64,000 bases of DNA from Erythrocercus mccallii (GCA_013397435.1 VZRG01000188.1:186001-250000), one strand, 5' to 3'. Shown: positions 46,944 through 58,440, counted from the stretch's first letter. The notes: a model not told the origin generated them from the letters alone. Translations and numbers: made by a program.

Positions 46944-49158
46944 GATAAGAATTAATTTTATATTAGCCCCATTGTAAAAGAAAGTCAAGGTCAATAGTCA
47001 GGGATTTATCCAGTAACCCAATTAGTTGTGCTGCTATAGTATTTTTCTCTTCTGAATCTGTTTCATGATTTCCTCAACAACACAGTCAATATGTTGGTTC
47101 ACTCTCTCCAGTGCTTTTAAAATAGGAAAGTGGGAAACAGAGGAACCTCTGACTGTTTCCAGATCTTTTATCCTGACTCACATAAGAGAATGATAATTCT
47201 GCTATTTGGATCTTTTCCCCTCCAGAAGTTCCAATTATTTTACAGTCCAGCAAAAAGTGAACCAGTTCCTCTTCATAAACCACCAATACAAAAGTCAAAA
47301 TTTCATTGACCAAAACTACTTTGGACCACACTTGAATTACCATTCAACTGAATGATTGTTACAACAATGATATAAGAGGAAGGTGGTGAGTAAATCTTGA
47401 TACTTAAGACAGACAAGCTTTGGCTCCCTGCAGAGGAAAGGGAATAGGAGAGAGCAGTAGGCATTTTATTAAAGAATCATGGAAGAATTGTAATTTTTTT
47501 CAACTTTGCCCCATAGTAAATAATAGGAAAATATCCATCATTCTTATTAAATGGCACATTTATCTTCCATGTTTTTTTCTTCTTTGATAGATTGGAGAGA
47601 AAGTAACATTACTATGGGAAGTGGGAGATACAAAAACTTTAGTCACGCCCTGACAAAAGGTGTGACAATACCTCTGATGAAGGAAAGGTGGAATCCATTT
47701 ATTGACAGCTTTCTACATCTGAACAAATCACCCATAGCTGCATTTATTGGCACTGAAGAGCTGGAGTTTAAATCAGTTGTGGAAGCACTGGCATCTGGTA
47801 ATAATGCCTTAAGGTACCTGAGACCTCAGATTGATAAAACACCAGACCTTTAAGAGACCTAAGCTCTTTTGGACCACCAAATAGATCCCAAAGGGATATT
47901 CTGGGGCATCTCCAGCTGCACTGATGTTTTTGTTGAGCTGCCTCAGTTGAAGTTATCCACAAGAGAATCGATAGACTTAATGTGTAATTCAAGTCCTCCC
48001 AAGGTAGGAAGTGAATCAGGAATTGTTCTCCTGACATTCTGTGCACACAGTGACCTCCAGCTTCAGCAGAATCTCAAATAACTTGGTTCAGCATAAACAC
48101 CTACACTGTAGGCATCTGAATTTAGCGTGCATGAGTCCTGCTAGGATTGAATTCAGACACTTTGAATATCTCCTGCTGAGCCACGGTGAAACAGGCAGCT
48201 CAGCTCTAACACCACCATCCTGACTCTGGCCTGCTGATATTGGGCTCCTTTGTTTTTGTTATTGCCTGTTATCCTTGGTGGATATCCTGTGATTAATATG
48301 GAAAAGTGTAACCACTGCTGTGATTAACTTTTCCAATTCTAAGGTCTGGCTCAACAGTATCAGTTTTTCTGCCAGCCCCAAGCAAATATTAAAGGCATGC
48401 TGGAAATGATGACATACCCCATAAAATACTGGGCTTCTGTTCCATATAAACCACATCTGAATTGAAAATATTGTTCTTCTTAGATAGACACTATATTTCT
48501 TCTCTCTGCCTTGCTACAGGCAGGCTCAGGGAGATAATGACCCTGGCCTTAGAAGGCCACATTATTCACCTTGAACAGTAGCAAGTAATGCAGTTTCAGT
48601 TTGCTAACAGTACTGCTTCCCAGGCTGAAATTACCTGGTGAACATAGATGGATGAGCAAATGGTCTTCAGCAAGAATTGATTCTCCCTCCTGGAGCTCTG
48701 CATGTTTGTGTCTTTGTGTGTTTGAGTCTTCCTTCTTCCCACTGATTACTGGAAAAAAACCCCTTTTTTCCTCCACACAATAGCACAGCTCTGCAATGAA
48801 CTGGAAGATGGATACCTAATCTAAGATGAATGCAATGCTAAAGGGAAAAACCTTCTGATTATTTTGCGGAAGAAGAGAGAAATGATTGAGAGTGTCAGAG
48901 TCCCTCCTCTATTCCCCTGAGAGCAGGTTAAAAAATCCATACTCCCTTACATCATTTAAATGCATTTTTTTCAAAACTTGTTCTGATATTCCCACACACT
49001 TATAAAACCCAGAGCAAGAATCAAAATAGTAAATAGTGCTGAAGAGCAAGTTTGGAAGGAGATGGAAACTTAGGAATTTCAATACTTGCGGGCATTATTG
49101 TGTGTGCACCTCAAGCACACAGACTGTTCTTTGGAAAAGTCAGGGCCTGAGGAAGTGC
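46944..49158. other. Single-copy stretch, no gene proven
   Basis: About 2.2 kb. A plus-strand 100-codon frame (47551-47853) follows a good pyrimidine/AG stretch (TTTTTTTCTTCTTTGATAG ending at 47590). It is open to a stop at 47853, but no family is recognised. Confidence 0.45.
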
Positions 49159-49190
49159 TATTATTATTATTATTAATAATAATAATAATA
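49159..49190. repeat. Perfect 32-bp ATT/AAT palindrome
   Basis: TATTATTATTATTATT is followed directly by its inverse AATAATAATAATAATA, so the 32 bp can form a hairpin or cruciform. It derives from the ATT-rich segment of the LTR. Confidence 0.95.
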
Positions 49191-49301
49191 AATTGTTCTT
49201 ATCTCAACCCTTTACCTTCTTCTGGTTCTCCCCATCCAACTCTAAGAGAGAAAGTGAGTGAGTGGCTGCCTGGTAATTGTGGCTGGGATTAAACCATGGC
49301 A
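49159..49301 (+). mobile_element. ERV LTR 3' end only (plus), same family as 36760-37250
   Basis: After an ATT-rich stretch come AAATTGTTCTTATCTCAACC, CTTCTGGTTCTCCCCATCCA, AGTGAGTGAGTGGCTGCC, TGGTAATTGTGGCTGGGATT and AAACCATGGCA, the usual R/U5 end of this avian LTR family. The U3 part is absent. Confidence 0.85.
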
Positions 49302-50146
49302 GTCAACTCTTCATTTTTCTCCTTCATATGTAGAAATATGTAAAGAAGTATCTTCTATGATAGTACTTATTTTTTGGCAGCTGGCCAGGCAGCTCTGAGA
49401 CTGAAAGGCACGGTGTGTACACCATGAAAGCAGAACTCTGCATGCCAGTGCTGTCAACCTTCTTAAAAAAATCATAATTCCCAGCAATTATGCCCAAGGT
49501 GTTACCCAGCTTACCCTTGGCAGTTGTGACTTGCAGCAGGAGTTAAATGCCCAGCCTACTCAGAGGTTGGTTTCACTGCTATAACTCTATGGTCTTTTCA
49601 TCACATTTATTGCAATTGTCTCCTTTGGATTTTCTCTAAAAATAATAAGGGCCAAATTGAAAATACCATGAAAGCCATGGTTATCAGAACATCCCTCATA
49701 TCTGAGAGTGATCAGTTATATGACTGCAAAATCTGATGTGTGTTGAAAACCCAGTGCATTTATTTATAACTGAGGATATCCATATAAATCCCCTGGCTCC
49801 AATCATTTCAGATAAAGAGCTTGAGGCTGCATTATTTTATTTTTAAAGACATGGCTTTGCTGTTCAAACACAACCAGCAAAACCTGTCCTTGATGCTTCA
49901 TTTTCCTCCTTTAACTGCCAGGAATGTTTTAGTAGGGTTCATATTTTGATTGCATTTACTGTCGGGGCAGAAGGAAATGAGAGGGCTGGAGAAGAGTCTG
50001 GGAGCACTTTTAAAAGACTGAAGTGAAATGTCTTTTCTCTCTCACTTTCTATGAGAAGCAGAGGAGCCCAGCACAAGTTGCATTAACCTCACAGTGCTGC
50101 TGATTGATCCTTCTGCCCCTTCCATGAGGAGAAAAGCCCCTTTGGC
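49302..50146. other. Single-copy stretch, nothing recognised
   Basis: About 0.85 kb without supported features. Confidence 0.5.
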
Positions 50147-50388
50147 ATGGAATCACAGAGTCAGTAATGTTGGAAAAGACCTTTCAGACCAAGTGCAAGT
50201 CAGCACAGCACCGGTTGCTGTATCCACACATTTTTTGAACACTTTCAGTGGTGGTGACTCCTCCACTGCTCTGGACAGCCTGTTCCAATCCTTGAAGTTT
50301 ATTCTGAAATCCAGTCCTAACTTCCCCCGGTGAGGCCATTTCCTCTCAACCTCTCACTTGTCACCTGGTAGAAGAGGCATCCTCCAGC
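50147..50388 (-). mobile_element. CR1 LINE fragment (minus), ~240 bp, older subfamily
   Basis: ATGGAATCACAGAGTCAGTA, ATGTTGGAAAAGACCTTTCA, GTGGTGGTGACTCCTCCACT, GACAGCCTGTTCCAATCCTT and GAGGCCATTTCCTCTCAACC, from the GGTGACTCCACC subfamily. Confidence 0.9.
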
Positions 50389-51040
50389 AGCATGTTGGTT
50401 CATACCTGATTAGCACCACCAGCAGATCAAAGTCATTTTTGCAAGAAGTTCAACATGAAAAAGTTTGATTTCTAAAATATGAAAAAAAAAACCTTGTAGA
50501 TTTTTCCACATGAGATAAAAATGCTGTCAGGTATTACTAGTTATATTTCATTAGTGCGAAGTATATTTTATTCAATACTTTCTGCAAAATAATAAGGACT
50601 TCATACAATGGAAATGTTAAGAAAATCATTTAGAGGGAAATTTAAAGGAGTGTTTTCTTTATTGAAAGGAAAACATTTTGACTTTGTCAGAACTATAAGA
50701 TGAAGTGATGATGGTTCATTTTATCATTTTCATGTTAAAAATGCCACAGAAATAGGGCACATTTCTTTGAAGTGTTTAGATTAAATTACACTTTCTGCTG
50801 AAAAATTGTCTTGTCAATTTTACTCATGGCTGGTTTTCCCCCTTCTTTTCATCTTTTTGTCCTATGTGTGTAAGGCTGCCAAGCCATCCTTTCCACTTAA
50901 AACTATCCAGTTTTGAGGTATGGATTTCAGGGGGGAAGAGGAATAGTTTCTAGTGCTGTTACTGGCATAGCAGCACATTGCCTGATGTAAGCAGAGTTGC
51001 ACTGTGCTTATCCCTACTAAATTTTATTGAATTCAGGGCA
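50389..51040. other. Single-copy stretch, nothing recognised
   Basis: About 0.65 kb, AT-rich, no supported features. Confidence 0.5.
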
Positions 51041-51122
51041 GATAAACTAACTCAGATTCTTAACTTATAGTGCCCTGACATGATAAACTAACTCAGATTC
51101 TTAACTTATAGTGCCCTGACAT
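51041..51122. repeat. Perfect 41-bp tandem duplication
   Basis: 51041-51081 and 51082-51122 are identical, starting GATAAACTAACTCAG and ending GTGCCCTGACAT. No mismatch separates the two units, which implies a recent event. It lies 25 bp before a CR1. Confidence 0.97.
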
Positions 51123-51147
51123 GGACCAGGAGCTGGGTCTCAAAATA

Positions 51148-51397
51148 AGAATCACAGAATATTCTGGGTTGGAAGGGACCTTAAAGATCATTTTGTTCCA
51201 ACCCCCTGCCATGGGCAGGGACACCTTCCACTATCCCAGGCTGCTCCAAGCCTCATCCAGCCTGGCCTTGGACACTTCCAGGGATGGGACATCCACAGCT
51301 TCTCTAGAAAACCTGTGCCAGAGCCTCCCCACCATCACAAGAAAGAATTTCTTCCTAATATGTAATCAGAATCTGCTCTCCTTCATCTTCAGGCCAG
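51148..51397 (-). mobile_element. CR1 LINE fragment (minus), ~250 bp
   Basis: AGAATCACAGAATATTCTGG, TTGGAAGGGACCTTAAAGAT, CCATGGGCAGGGACACCTTC, CCAGCCTGGCCTTGGACACT and AGAATTTCTTCCTAATATGT. Well preserved and 5'-truncated in the AATCTGCTCTCCTTCA region. Confidence 0.95.
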
Positions 51398-52160
51398 TGT
51401 AATCTGTAAGTAATGTTGTTTATACCCACTTCAGCCATATTTGTAATATGGGCCAATTTCAGACAAATTTAACAGAGAGGCAGAAGTCACAAACATTATA
51501 TTCTTAAACACTCTGTGAAAATAGCCTAATTAAAGAGAGAGAATTGTAAATGTCCCTGCCCAGAGAGAAATTGCTCTATTAACTGAATGCTTTGCAGACA
51601 CAAAGGGATCCCTTCAGGATCCATAAGTCCAGGAGAGACCTTTGGCACTTTGGTTTTTTACGAACCATTTACCAAAAATCATAAGACAAAACAGTTCCCC
51701 AGATGCTTTTATTTATACAGCAGACAGGCTGGCTAATCCTCAGAGTGTCAGGAATATCATAATTGCATTTCCACAGTTGCATAAGAATATAATTAATATT
51801 GAACTATAAAGTTAACCAATAATGCATGCCTAAAACTGCCTGGAAAATTAGGTATCACAAACAACAAGTCCATCATAGAAAGTTAGGGAAGCCTGAGAGG
51901 TGTCAAATAATCTTCAGGATCTTTCCAATACTTACAACCCTTCCAGATTCACCAGGGTACCAGTTCATCCAGTGAGACCTTGCCATAAGCAGCTCCTCTC
52001 CGTGCATGGAAAACCTGCAGCACCCTCACTCTGATGAGTTAAAGGTGCATAATTTACCTCATCAACATTTCTTTGTTTGCCCAGGCAAATTGTGTAAGCT
52101 ACGCTGTTGGAAAATCCCATTGATATGTTAGAATAAGACTATGGCATTGCAAGAATAACA
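51398..52160. other. Single-copy stretch, nothing recognised
   Basis: About 0.76 kb without supported features. Confidence 0.5.
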
Positions 52161-52236
52161 TAACATTACAGAATGGTTTGGGTAGGAAGAGACATTTAAA
52201 GATTGTCTAGTCCAACTCCACGCAATCGGGGTGTAC
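52161..52236 (-). mobile_element. CR1 LINE fragment (minus), first of an abutting pair
   Basis: TAACATTACAGAATGGTTTG then GGTAGGAAGAGACATTTAAA and CTAGTCCAACTCCACGCAAT. Short, and ends where the next copy's tail begins. Confidence 0.85.
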
Positions 52237-52345
52237 AAAATCATAGAATCATAGCATATGCTGTGTTGGAAAGGACCCAAATGAATCATTGAGTCCAAAT
52301 CTTGCCCCTGAACAGCACAGTCCCAAAAATCCTCCACTGCTCTTG
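52237..52345 (-). mobile_element. CR1 LINE fragment (minus), second of an abutting pair
   Basis: AAAATCATAGAATCATAGCA, CTGTGTTGGAAAGGACCCAA, TCATTGAGTCCAAATCTTGC and CCCTGAACAGCACAGTCCCA. It belongs to the TCCAACTCCTGGCCCTGCACAGGA subfamily, unlike its neighbour, so it is a separate insertion. Confidence 0.85.
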
Positions 52346-53548
52346 AGAGAGAGTTATCCAAAGGCTTCTGATGTAAACCATAGGAATGTGAAGGTTGATG
52401 GGCAAAGAACAGCTGAAGGTTAGAAAACTTTATCTACTGCAGCAGATACGTTTGTTCACAAAAGGGAGATTATAGAGCTCCACACATCATTTCTAGGTTT
52501 CCTGGAATATTCTGAGATTGCAGAGAGATGGCACCAAGACAGAAGAGTGGGTGAGAAAGCATGATAGCAAGTCCTGATTTAAAGCACATTTCATGCACAG
52601 CACTGTACACACACTCATAGAAAATCTCAGTGCAGATCTCACAATGGCCAAAATCATCAAGCATTTCTGCATTTACTTGGACATAGCTCCCCTTCATTTC
52701 TGTGCAAGTTTCTCCCTCACTTTGCCATGAATTCCTAAGTGATCAGGCAGCAGACCTCAAAAAACTGGAAGATTTTCACGCAGTTTTACATAAAATGAAT
52801 AATTTACATAGTTTTATATGAGATGTATGATTAAATTCTGGAATTTATCACCAGAGCCTGTTATGTAAGGCAAATGTATACAGAGACTCAGGAAGGGTTA
52901 GGACCAATTCACAGAGAAAAGGTGATTCAGGAGTTGTGAAGTCTGGTGACTCAGACTCAATCAACTTCTTGAGCAGGTGTAAATCTCTGATTTATGGAGA
53001 GGGTAACATTAATCTATACTTGCCTTGTTTCTGATGCTGTTTCCATCAAAATCTATAACATTCTGTTCTCAGAGACTGAATGTTGGGCAAGAGGGACTGC
53101 TGCCTGATCCAGCTGAGCAATTCTCACACAGTTTTATTTGCAAATGCAATCCTTGGAATTAAGAGAAAGAAGCAATTTTATGAGAAGAGGCAGCATGACA
53201 GCACTAGGAGCAATTGTGAAATGTTTTCCACTAAAAAGCTGAAAATTAGGAGCTCTGTTGTTTGCTTTCTAACAACTAAATGTTCACATTTCAATTGGAA
53301 GCTAATTAAAGACAAAAAAATCAATAAAATTTTGCTGGTGAAACAGTTGTTTTCCAAAAAAACCACACACTGTCCCAAAATAGCTTTTTCTTACATAAAA
53401 TAGGAAAGCCCAAATCAAACCAAAAGAACTACCCCACACTTTTTTTTTCATGTAAATACCATAATGAAGTAATGACAAATATACACTTCACACCCCTCTC
53501 TAAATGAATGTTGAGAAAAATATGCAAAATTATATAATCACTTTTTCC
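52346..53548. other. Single-copy stretch, no gene proven
   Basis: About 1.2 kb. A Cys-rich minus-strand frame (open to 52467, starting near 52733 after a TCACTTAG) is noted among the findings. A lysine-rich plus frame at 53080-53403 looks compositional. Confidence 0.45.
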
Positions 53549-53873
53549 AGGCAACAGGGAAGTGATGAAAGACAGCCAAAATGGCTTCAGGAAAGACAAA
53601 TTGTGCCTGACTAATCTGGTTGCTTTCTTTAATGGAGTGACTGGATGATAAGGGAAGATCAGCTGATTTAATCTACCTCAGCTACTGTAAGGCCTTTGTC
53701 ACAGTCAGACACAGCTTCCTCGTCATTCAGCTGGAGAGATTTGAGTTTGGTGGGTGGACTATTTGAGGGGTTGGGATGACTGCATCCAGCTGGAATGGGT
53801 GTCCTATGAGGAAAGGTTCAGAGAGTTGGTCTTGTAGCCTAGAGAAGAAAAGGCTCCAGGGAGAACTTATTTT
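53549..53873 (+). mobile_element. CR1 LINE internal fragment (plus), RT region, deleted
   Basis: CCAAAATGGCTTCAGGAAAG, ACAAATTGTGCCTGACTAAT, CTGGTTGCTTTCTTTAATGG and AGTGACTGGATGATAAGGGA encode the CR1 ORF2 reverse-transcriptase region. In frame it reads LIYLSYCKAFVTVRHSFL where CR1 elements have the motif A pattern LDFSKAFDTVPH, so the catalytic Asp of motif A is Ser and the element is dead. At about 53770 it jumps to GTGTCCTATGAGGAAAGGTT and TAGAGAAGAAAAGGCTCC, which lie much later in ORF2; a large internal deletion is inferred. It abuts the tail of the next, opposite CR1. Confidence 0.85.
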
Positions 53874-54065
53874 ATTGAGTCATGGAATCATGGAATCAAG
53901 GCATCATACAGTCATGGAATAATAGTCATGGAATCATGGAATTATAGAGGCTGAGTTGGAAGGAGCCCAAAAGGATCAGCAAGTCCATCTCCTGGCCCTG
54001 CACAGGACAATTCCAAGAATCCTGCCATGTGCATGAATGCATTTTCAAACTCTTCTTGAGCTCTG

Positions 54066-54365
54066 TCAGGCTTGCTGCAGTGAGCACTTCCCTGGGGAGC
54101 CTGTTCCTGTCCTCAAAACCTCTCTAGGTGAAGAACCTTTTCCCAGTATCCAACCTAAACCTCCCAGACACGACTTCAGGCCATTCCCTCGAGTCGTGTC
54201 ACTGGTCACCACAGAGAAGACATGAGTGCCTGCCAGTTCTCTTCCCCTCACGAGGAAGTTGTAACTGCAATGAGGTCTCCTCTCAGTCTCCTCCAGAGTG
54301 AACAGACCAAGTGTCCTCAGGCATTCCTCACATGGCTTCACCTCCAGACCCTTCACCATCCTCAT
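54066..54365 (-). pseudogene. CR1 ORF2 C-terminal remnant, open but truncated
   Basis: Minus-strand frame starting MRMVKGLEVKPCEECLRTLG then LFTLEETERRPHC corresponds to the VRGLEH...ERLRELGLFSLEKRRLRGD end of CR1 ORF2. It then reads into the 3' UTR. It is a 100-codon piece without any catalytic domain, so not a functional gene. Confidence 0.8.
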
Positions 54366-54523
54366 GGCTTCCTTTGGATGCTGTCTAAGAGTTTTATATC
54401 TTTCTTACATTGTGGTACCCAAACCTTACACGCTATTCAAGGTGAGGCCACTCCAGTGCAGAGCAGAGCAGAACAATCCCTTCCCTTGCCCAGCTGGTGA
54501 TGTTGTCCCTGATGGCCCCAGGA

Positions 54524-54559
54524 CAGGAATGCCCTGGGTGCCAGGAATGTCCTGGGTGC
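54524..54559. repeat. 18-bp tandem doublet inside CR1
   Basis: CAGGAATGCCCTGGGTGC (54524-54541) is repeated with one change (54542-54559), with a further partial unit CAGGACAC. Confidence 0.9.
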
Positions 54560-54605
54560 CAGGACACTGCTGACCCACGCTCAACTTTCCATCAACCAGG
54601 ACCAC

Positions 54606-57394
54606 TTCCATTGTTCTTTGGGATATCTCAGGGCTCTCCTTTGCCTTCCAGATGGCACCTACTGACTCTGCAAAAGAGCTACTGATCACCTCAGCCACTC
54701 ATATTTTTTTCTATATAAGTATTATTATGGAGTTTCTCCATTATAAAGGAATTGATGTTACTTGCAGTGTAGGGAAGAAAGGTGTTTTAACTGGAAACAC
54801 CAGTGACCTTGATTGAAAGTCAGCAATTTTTACTTTCTCAGTGGCTGGGAGAAAACAACTAAAGGAGAACAATCTTTTAACAGTTTCTAAACTGATTAAA
54901 ACTTTTCAAAAGTCAGGAGCCCAAAGAAGCCATCTTAGGAGTTATTCAAGCTCAGATGCCAAAGGCATTCATTTCAATACTTAGTGAATCTCATGGTTTA
55001 GGAATTTGCTCAGGACTTTGCACTTAATGCTGTATGAGCAAAGAAGCACAAGAAGCAAAGGCTGTGCTGGACTCCTGCTGAGGTGGAGTTTCACAGAAGA
55101 AGGGTAAAGTTAATAGACAACACTGAGTGGATAAAATGACTTGATGAAGAAGCATAACTGTGGCCACACCAGATAGGAGCATCTAATCATCCAGGTTAGT
55201 AGCTGGTATCCTAAATTTTTGCATGTTTTGCACACTCACAATCAAGATAATGCTGCAATGACAACAGCAGAAAATATTTTTTTAGTCTCTCATCATATGG
55301 TCTTGCTATCTGGTCCTCACTCTTTCTACACTGATATTCAGCTTTAATCTGTCCATGATTTACCATGCCTCAACATCCAAATTCCTGCAAAATATTTCTC
55401 AAAGAGAGGCAATTTTCATGTCTCAAAGCCTGCCAAAATCTGAATCTGTACCTCCCTGCAGAATGCCAGTCTCACTCCAAGAGGAATCAATGTTATTCCT
55501 AAACATGGACAAAAATGAAAAACATGCACAAACAGGCTATGCCTAGAGCATAAAAGCTGTTGAAAGTTATTTTCTACTTCATTTGGGTCCTAAATTCTTA
55601 GTTATCCAATAAAGCATAAGGGCGGATTCTTTTTTTGATGTTTGGGATTTTTTACAAAGCCCCTTTCCTGGATGGATTCTCTAATTAAGAATGAAAACAT
55701 ATTGCACCTTTCTCTGAACATGGGCACTGATAGGGTCTCTCTTCTCTCATCATCTTTTCCTGTGACTTTTGAATCTCTGTCATTTTGGCCTCTCTGTCAA
55801 ATATGTCTGGCCAACTTTGTTAATTGTGGAAGTAAATTGGTCAAGAAGACTAAAAGAGCAGAATTAAGGATAGTTTTTTAGCCTTATTTTTGGTATGTCC
55901 TGATTTGTGGAGGTCTAACTTTGGAAAAAAAAATTCTTCATGGAGTAGATACTGAATTGATGCACAAGATGTAGCAAGAGTCAGACATAGAAGAGGAAAG
56001 CTGATAGAGCTGGATTCCTTAGGTGATAAATTCACATTGTTCCATTAAAATCAGTAGTCTAGGAGCTCCTAGCTGTGAAACCTTAATATAACTACTAACT
56101 CCCACAAGCCCAACCATCTGACAAAACTAAGGAACAATCTTTCTTTAAGTTTTGGGTACATTCCCAGTATGCTTTAGGAAATAAAGTGAGATGTCTAAGT
56201 TGGTTGCCTCTCTGTCAGGCATCTCCAGAGGATAACTCAGATCAGCTGTGCTAAAACACCTGCTGGAAATGCTTGTCTTTCTCCTCTGAGTATTTGGGAA
56301 ACCTAGGTAACTAATTTAGGCTAGGCACATGAAAATTAGCTGTCCAAAGTTAGGTGAGACAGCTCTCTCCTAAAGCAGTCACTGTTTTATAACAAGCCAC
56401 CTTAGTATGCACAGGAATGTGGATCCTTCAGGGCAAGAAATTCAATACAGGTGCTAAGAACAACAATTTATCAGCCTGTTATCTGTGACTTAGAAGGAGT
56501 GAACGTTGCTATTTGTGTCTGAGTTCCCCTGAAGAAAAATTTTATAAGCAATTTATTTTGCACAGAGAGAAGTGGTGTCCTGGCACAGCTCGAGGGGATG
56601 ACAAGGATCGTAATATATAAATAATACAATCTATAAAGATGAAATATTTAGAGGGATTAAAAATGCAATAAAAGTCCAGAAATAGCCATTTTTCGGGCAT
56701 GAGAAGGGAATTTTGCATTCACCTTTTTTATATGTACAGATTAAATGTGAAACCTAATTTACCACCCAATTACTGATGTTGTAGTCTGCTGTCGAGTGGA
56801 GTCCTTTAGCACATGGTGAAGTTAAGAATGTGTGTGATACCTCTGATGGAAAGAGGCTCTTGTGTCTATTTACTGGATCTGACCATGCAGCAAGACAGGT
56901 CTATCTAAAAGGCTGCTCAAGATGTCCTGTAGTCCAGCCATGTTGTTCAGCCTGAGACTGTGGCTTTTGAGAATTTTTTTTGTTCTGAGAATTTGTTTTT
57001 GAAAGTGAAAAACAAACACAGGTAGTTCAAACACTAATGCAGACCCTCCTGTGTGCAAGGAAACAGGAGAACAGACTGAAGGGAAAGAATTTAAAAGTAA
57101 TAAATGAACTTTTAGTAATAAACACATCCTTAATTGAGTGAATTAATAAAAAACTTTGGCAACACAGCATAAAGAAAACTCTGCTTCGCTCCCCAGAGAA
57201 GATAATCCTCCAAAGGCATCACTGAACTGTTCCACCTCTCAAAGTGAGCTCATAACTAACTTTTACATAGATGTCCAATTTATCAAAATCTCCAGTGATC
57301 AAGATTCAACCATCTTGTAGACAGCATTCCCTGGTATTTAACTATCTTCAAAAACTGCGAGATTTCATTTAGATATAACTAAATTTCTGCAATC
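54606..57394. other. Single-copy stretch, nothing recognised
   Basis: About 2.8 kb with no repeat family, exon or RNA gene that I can support. Confidence 0.5.
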
Positions 57395-57765
57395 ACATAT
57401 TTTCTTATGATTCTCCTGATTTTTAGCAAAGCCAATTCTATCTCTTTAAGTGTTCCTTTAAAGGCCATGCGTTGTAGACCTCTAATCACTCCTAGTGCTG
57501 CCTTCTGACCCTTCTCCAGTTGATTTACATTTTTATTGGATTTCAGTGGCCAGAGATGAATGCAGATGTTCACCTGACAGCTTTTCAGTGCTAAGAGGAA
57601 TAGAAGGACCAGCTCTGATGTCCTCCCTTTCTTGAGACAGCCTGACACTGATTCCTGTTAAGCCCTTGATCCACTCTAATCCCCCAATCCTTTGCTGACA
57701 AACTTCTGCCCAGAGTTTCACTTCTTTACTTATATCTCCTAAATTCCAAAACAATGGAAATTATT
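57395..57765 (-). mobile_element. Ancient CR1-like LINE, ORF2 C-terminal part (minus)
   Basis: GCTGCCTTCTGACCCTTCTC, CAGTTGATTTACATTTTTAT, GTGGCCAGAGATGAATGCAG and TTTTCAGTGCTAAGAGGAAT match the old CR1 pattern of ACCCTCCTCCAGTT, GTGGCCAGAACTGGATGCAG and CAGTGCTGAGTAGAGGGGAA. The minus-strand frame at 57379-57648 keeps HLWPLKSNKNVNQLEKGQKA and RGLQRM in the same order as CR1 ORF2. It is strongly diverged and lacks the tail. Confidence 0.7.
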
Positions 57766-58440
57766 CGCTCTGTCGCCATCAGCTCAAGAGCAGACAGAAT
57801 CCAACATCTGCTTTAACAAGCTTCTTGTCTCAGTGTCATCCTGGAAATACCTACCCACCTTAAAGGCCAGTGCTACTCCTTCCTACAACAGGTAACTTAA
57901 GTGGGAAGGTTGATTCAGTTCCTGGAGGAGTCAATGTTCATCTGTTCCAAGGGATCCAGATGATCAAATGAGACCAAAGACTTCACCCTTTGGTGATTTA
58001 GGCAAGGTCAGAGCTAAGTCCAAATTCAACTGTGTTGTTTTGTTCTTGTCTTATGGAATCACATCCTTTCTTTCTTGTACTGGCTCGCACCAAGGTGATT
58101 TGGAATTCTAATATTGCTCTCTAAAGTATTTCCACTCTGATCTTAGGGAACATGTTCCATTTTTAACCAGCCAACAGAAGAGGGGTTCTTTTAGGAGTGG
58201 AGCTACACCTAAACCCTTAACCTGTCCTGCCAAGGCCAAGTTCTAGGCGTTACCTCAAGGGGCTGCAGGGATTCCACAATGGTTAAAGTTGACTGACAGA
58301 CCCAACAGATGACAGCAGCATCCACCCTTTCATGCTGCTAAAGAATCACTGCTACCTCTTTCCACTCTGCAGCAGTTTCATGAGGAGTTCTGAAGGGAGG
58401 GGAACATTTCTCTGAGCTGATCAGACAAGAAATAAAAGTC
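57766..58440. other. Single-copy stretch, nothing recognised
   Basis: About 0.68 kb without supported features. Confidence 0.5.

Larger units (their letters stand above)
53879..54605 (-). mobile_element. CR1 LINE (minus), ~725 bp, with expanded tail
   Basis: Starts with several GTCATGGAATCATGGAAT units (53879-53948), then GGCTGAGTTGGAAGGAGCCC, AAGTCCATCTCCTGGCCCTG, CACAGGACAATTCCAAGAAT, TTCTTGAGCTCTGTCAGGCT, CACTTCCCTGGGGAGCCTGT, GGTCTCCTCTCAGTCTCCTC and CAACTTTCCATCAACCAGGA. It extends into the ORF2 C-terminal region. The join at 53873/53879 places two CR1 copies head to tail-end in opposite orientations. Confidence 0.94.

Noticed and set aside
46305..46994. Long open frames on both strands across the gap
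   Set aside because: They consist of microsatellite translation (KERKE / LSFPF repeats) and unknown residues from the N run.
47086..47343. Minus-strand frame with a GTGAGT donor
   Set aside because: An in-frame TGA sits right at the only plausible acceptor, so the exon model fails.
47551..47853. 100-codon plus frame after a pyrimidine-AG site
   Set aside because: The acceptor looks plausible, but the peptide is not recognised, and both strands are open over part of it, as random sequence would be.
53178..53403. Lysine-rich plus frame and its minus-strand shadow
   Set aside because: Composition follows the A-rich strand; no domain or splice support.
57379..57648. Novel minus-strand gene
   Set aside because: Residue order matches the C-terminal end of CR1 ORF2, so it is an old LINE remnant.
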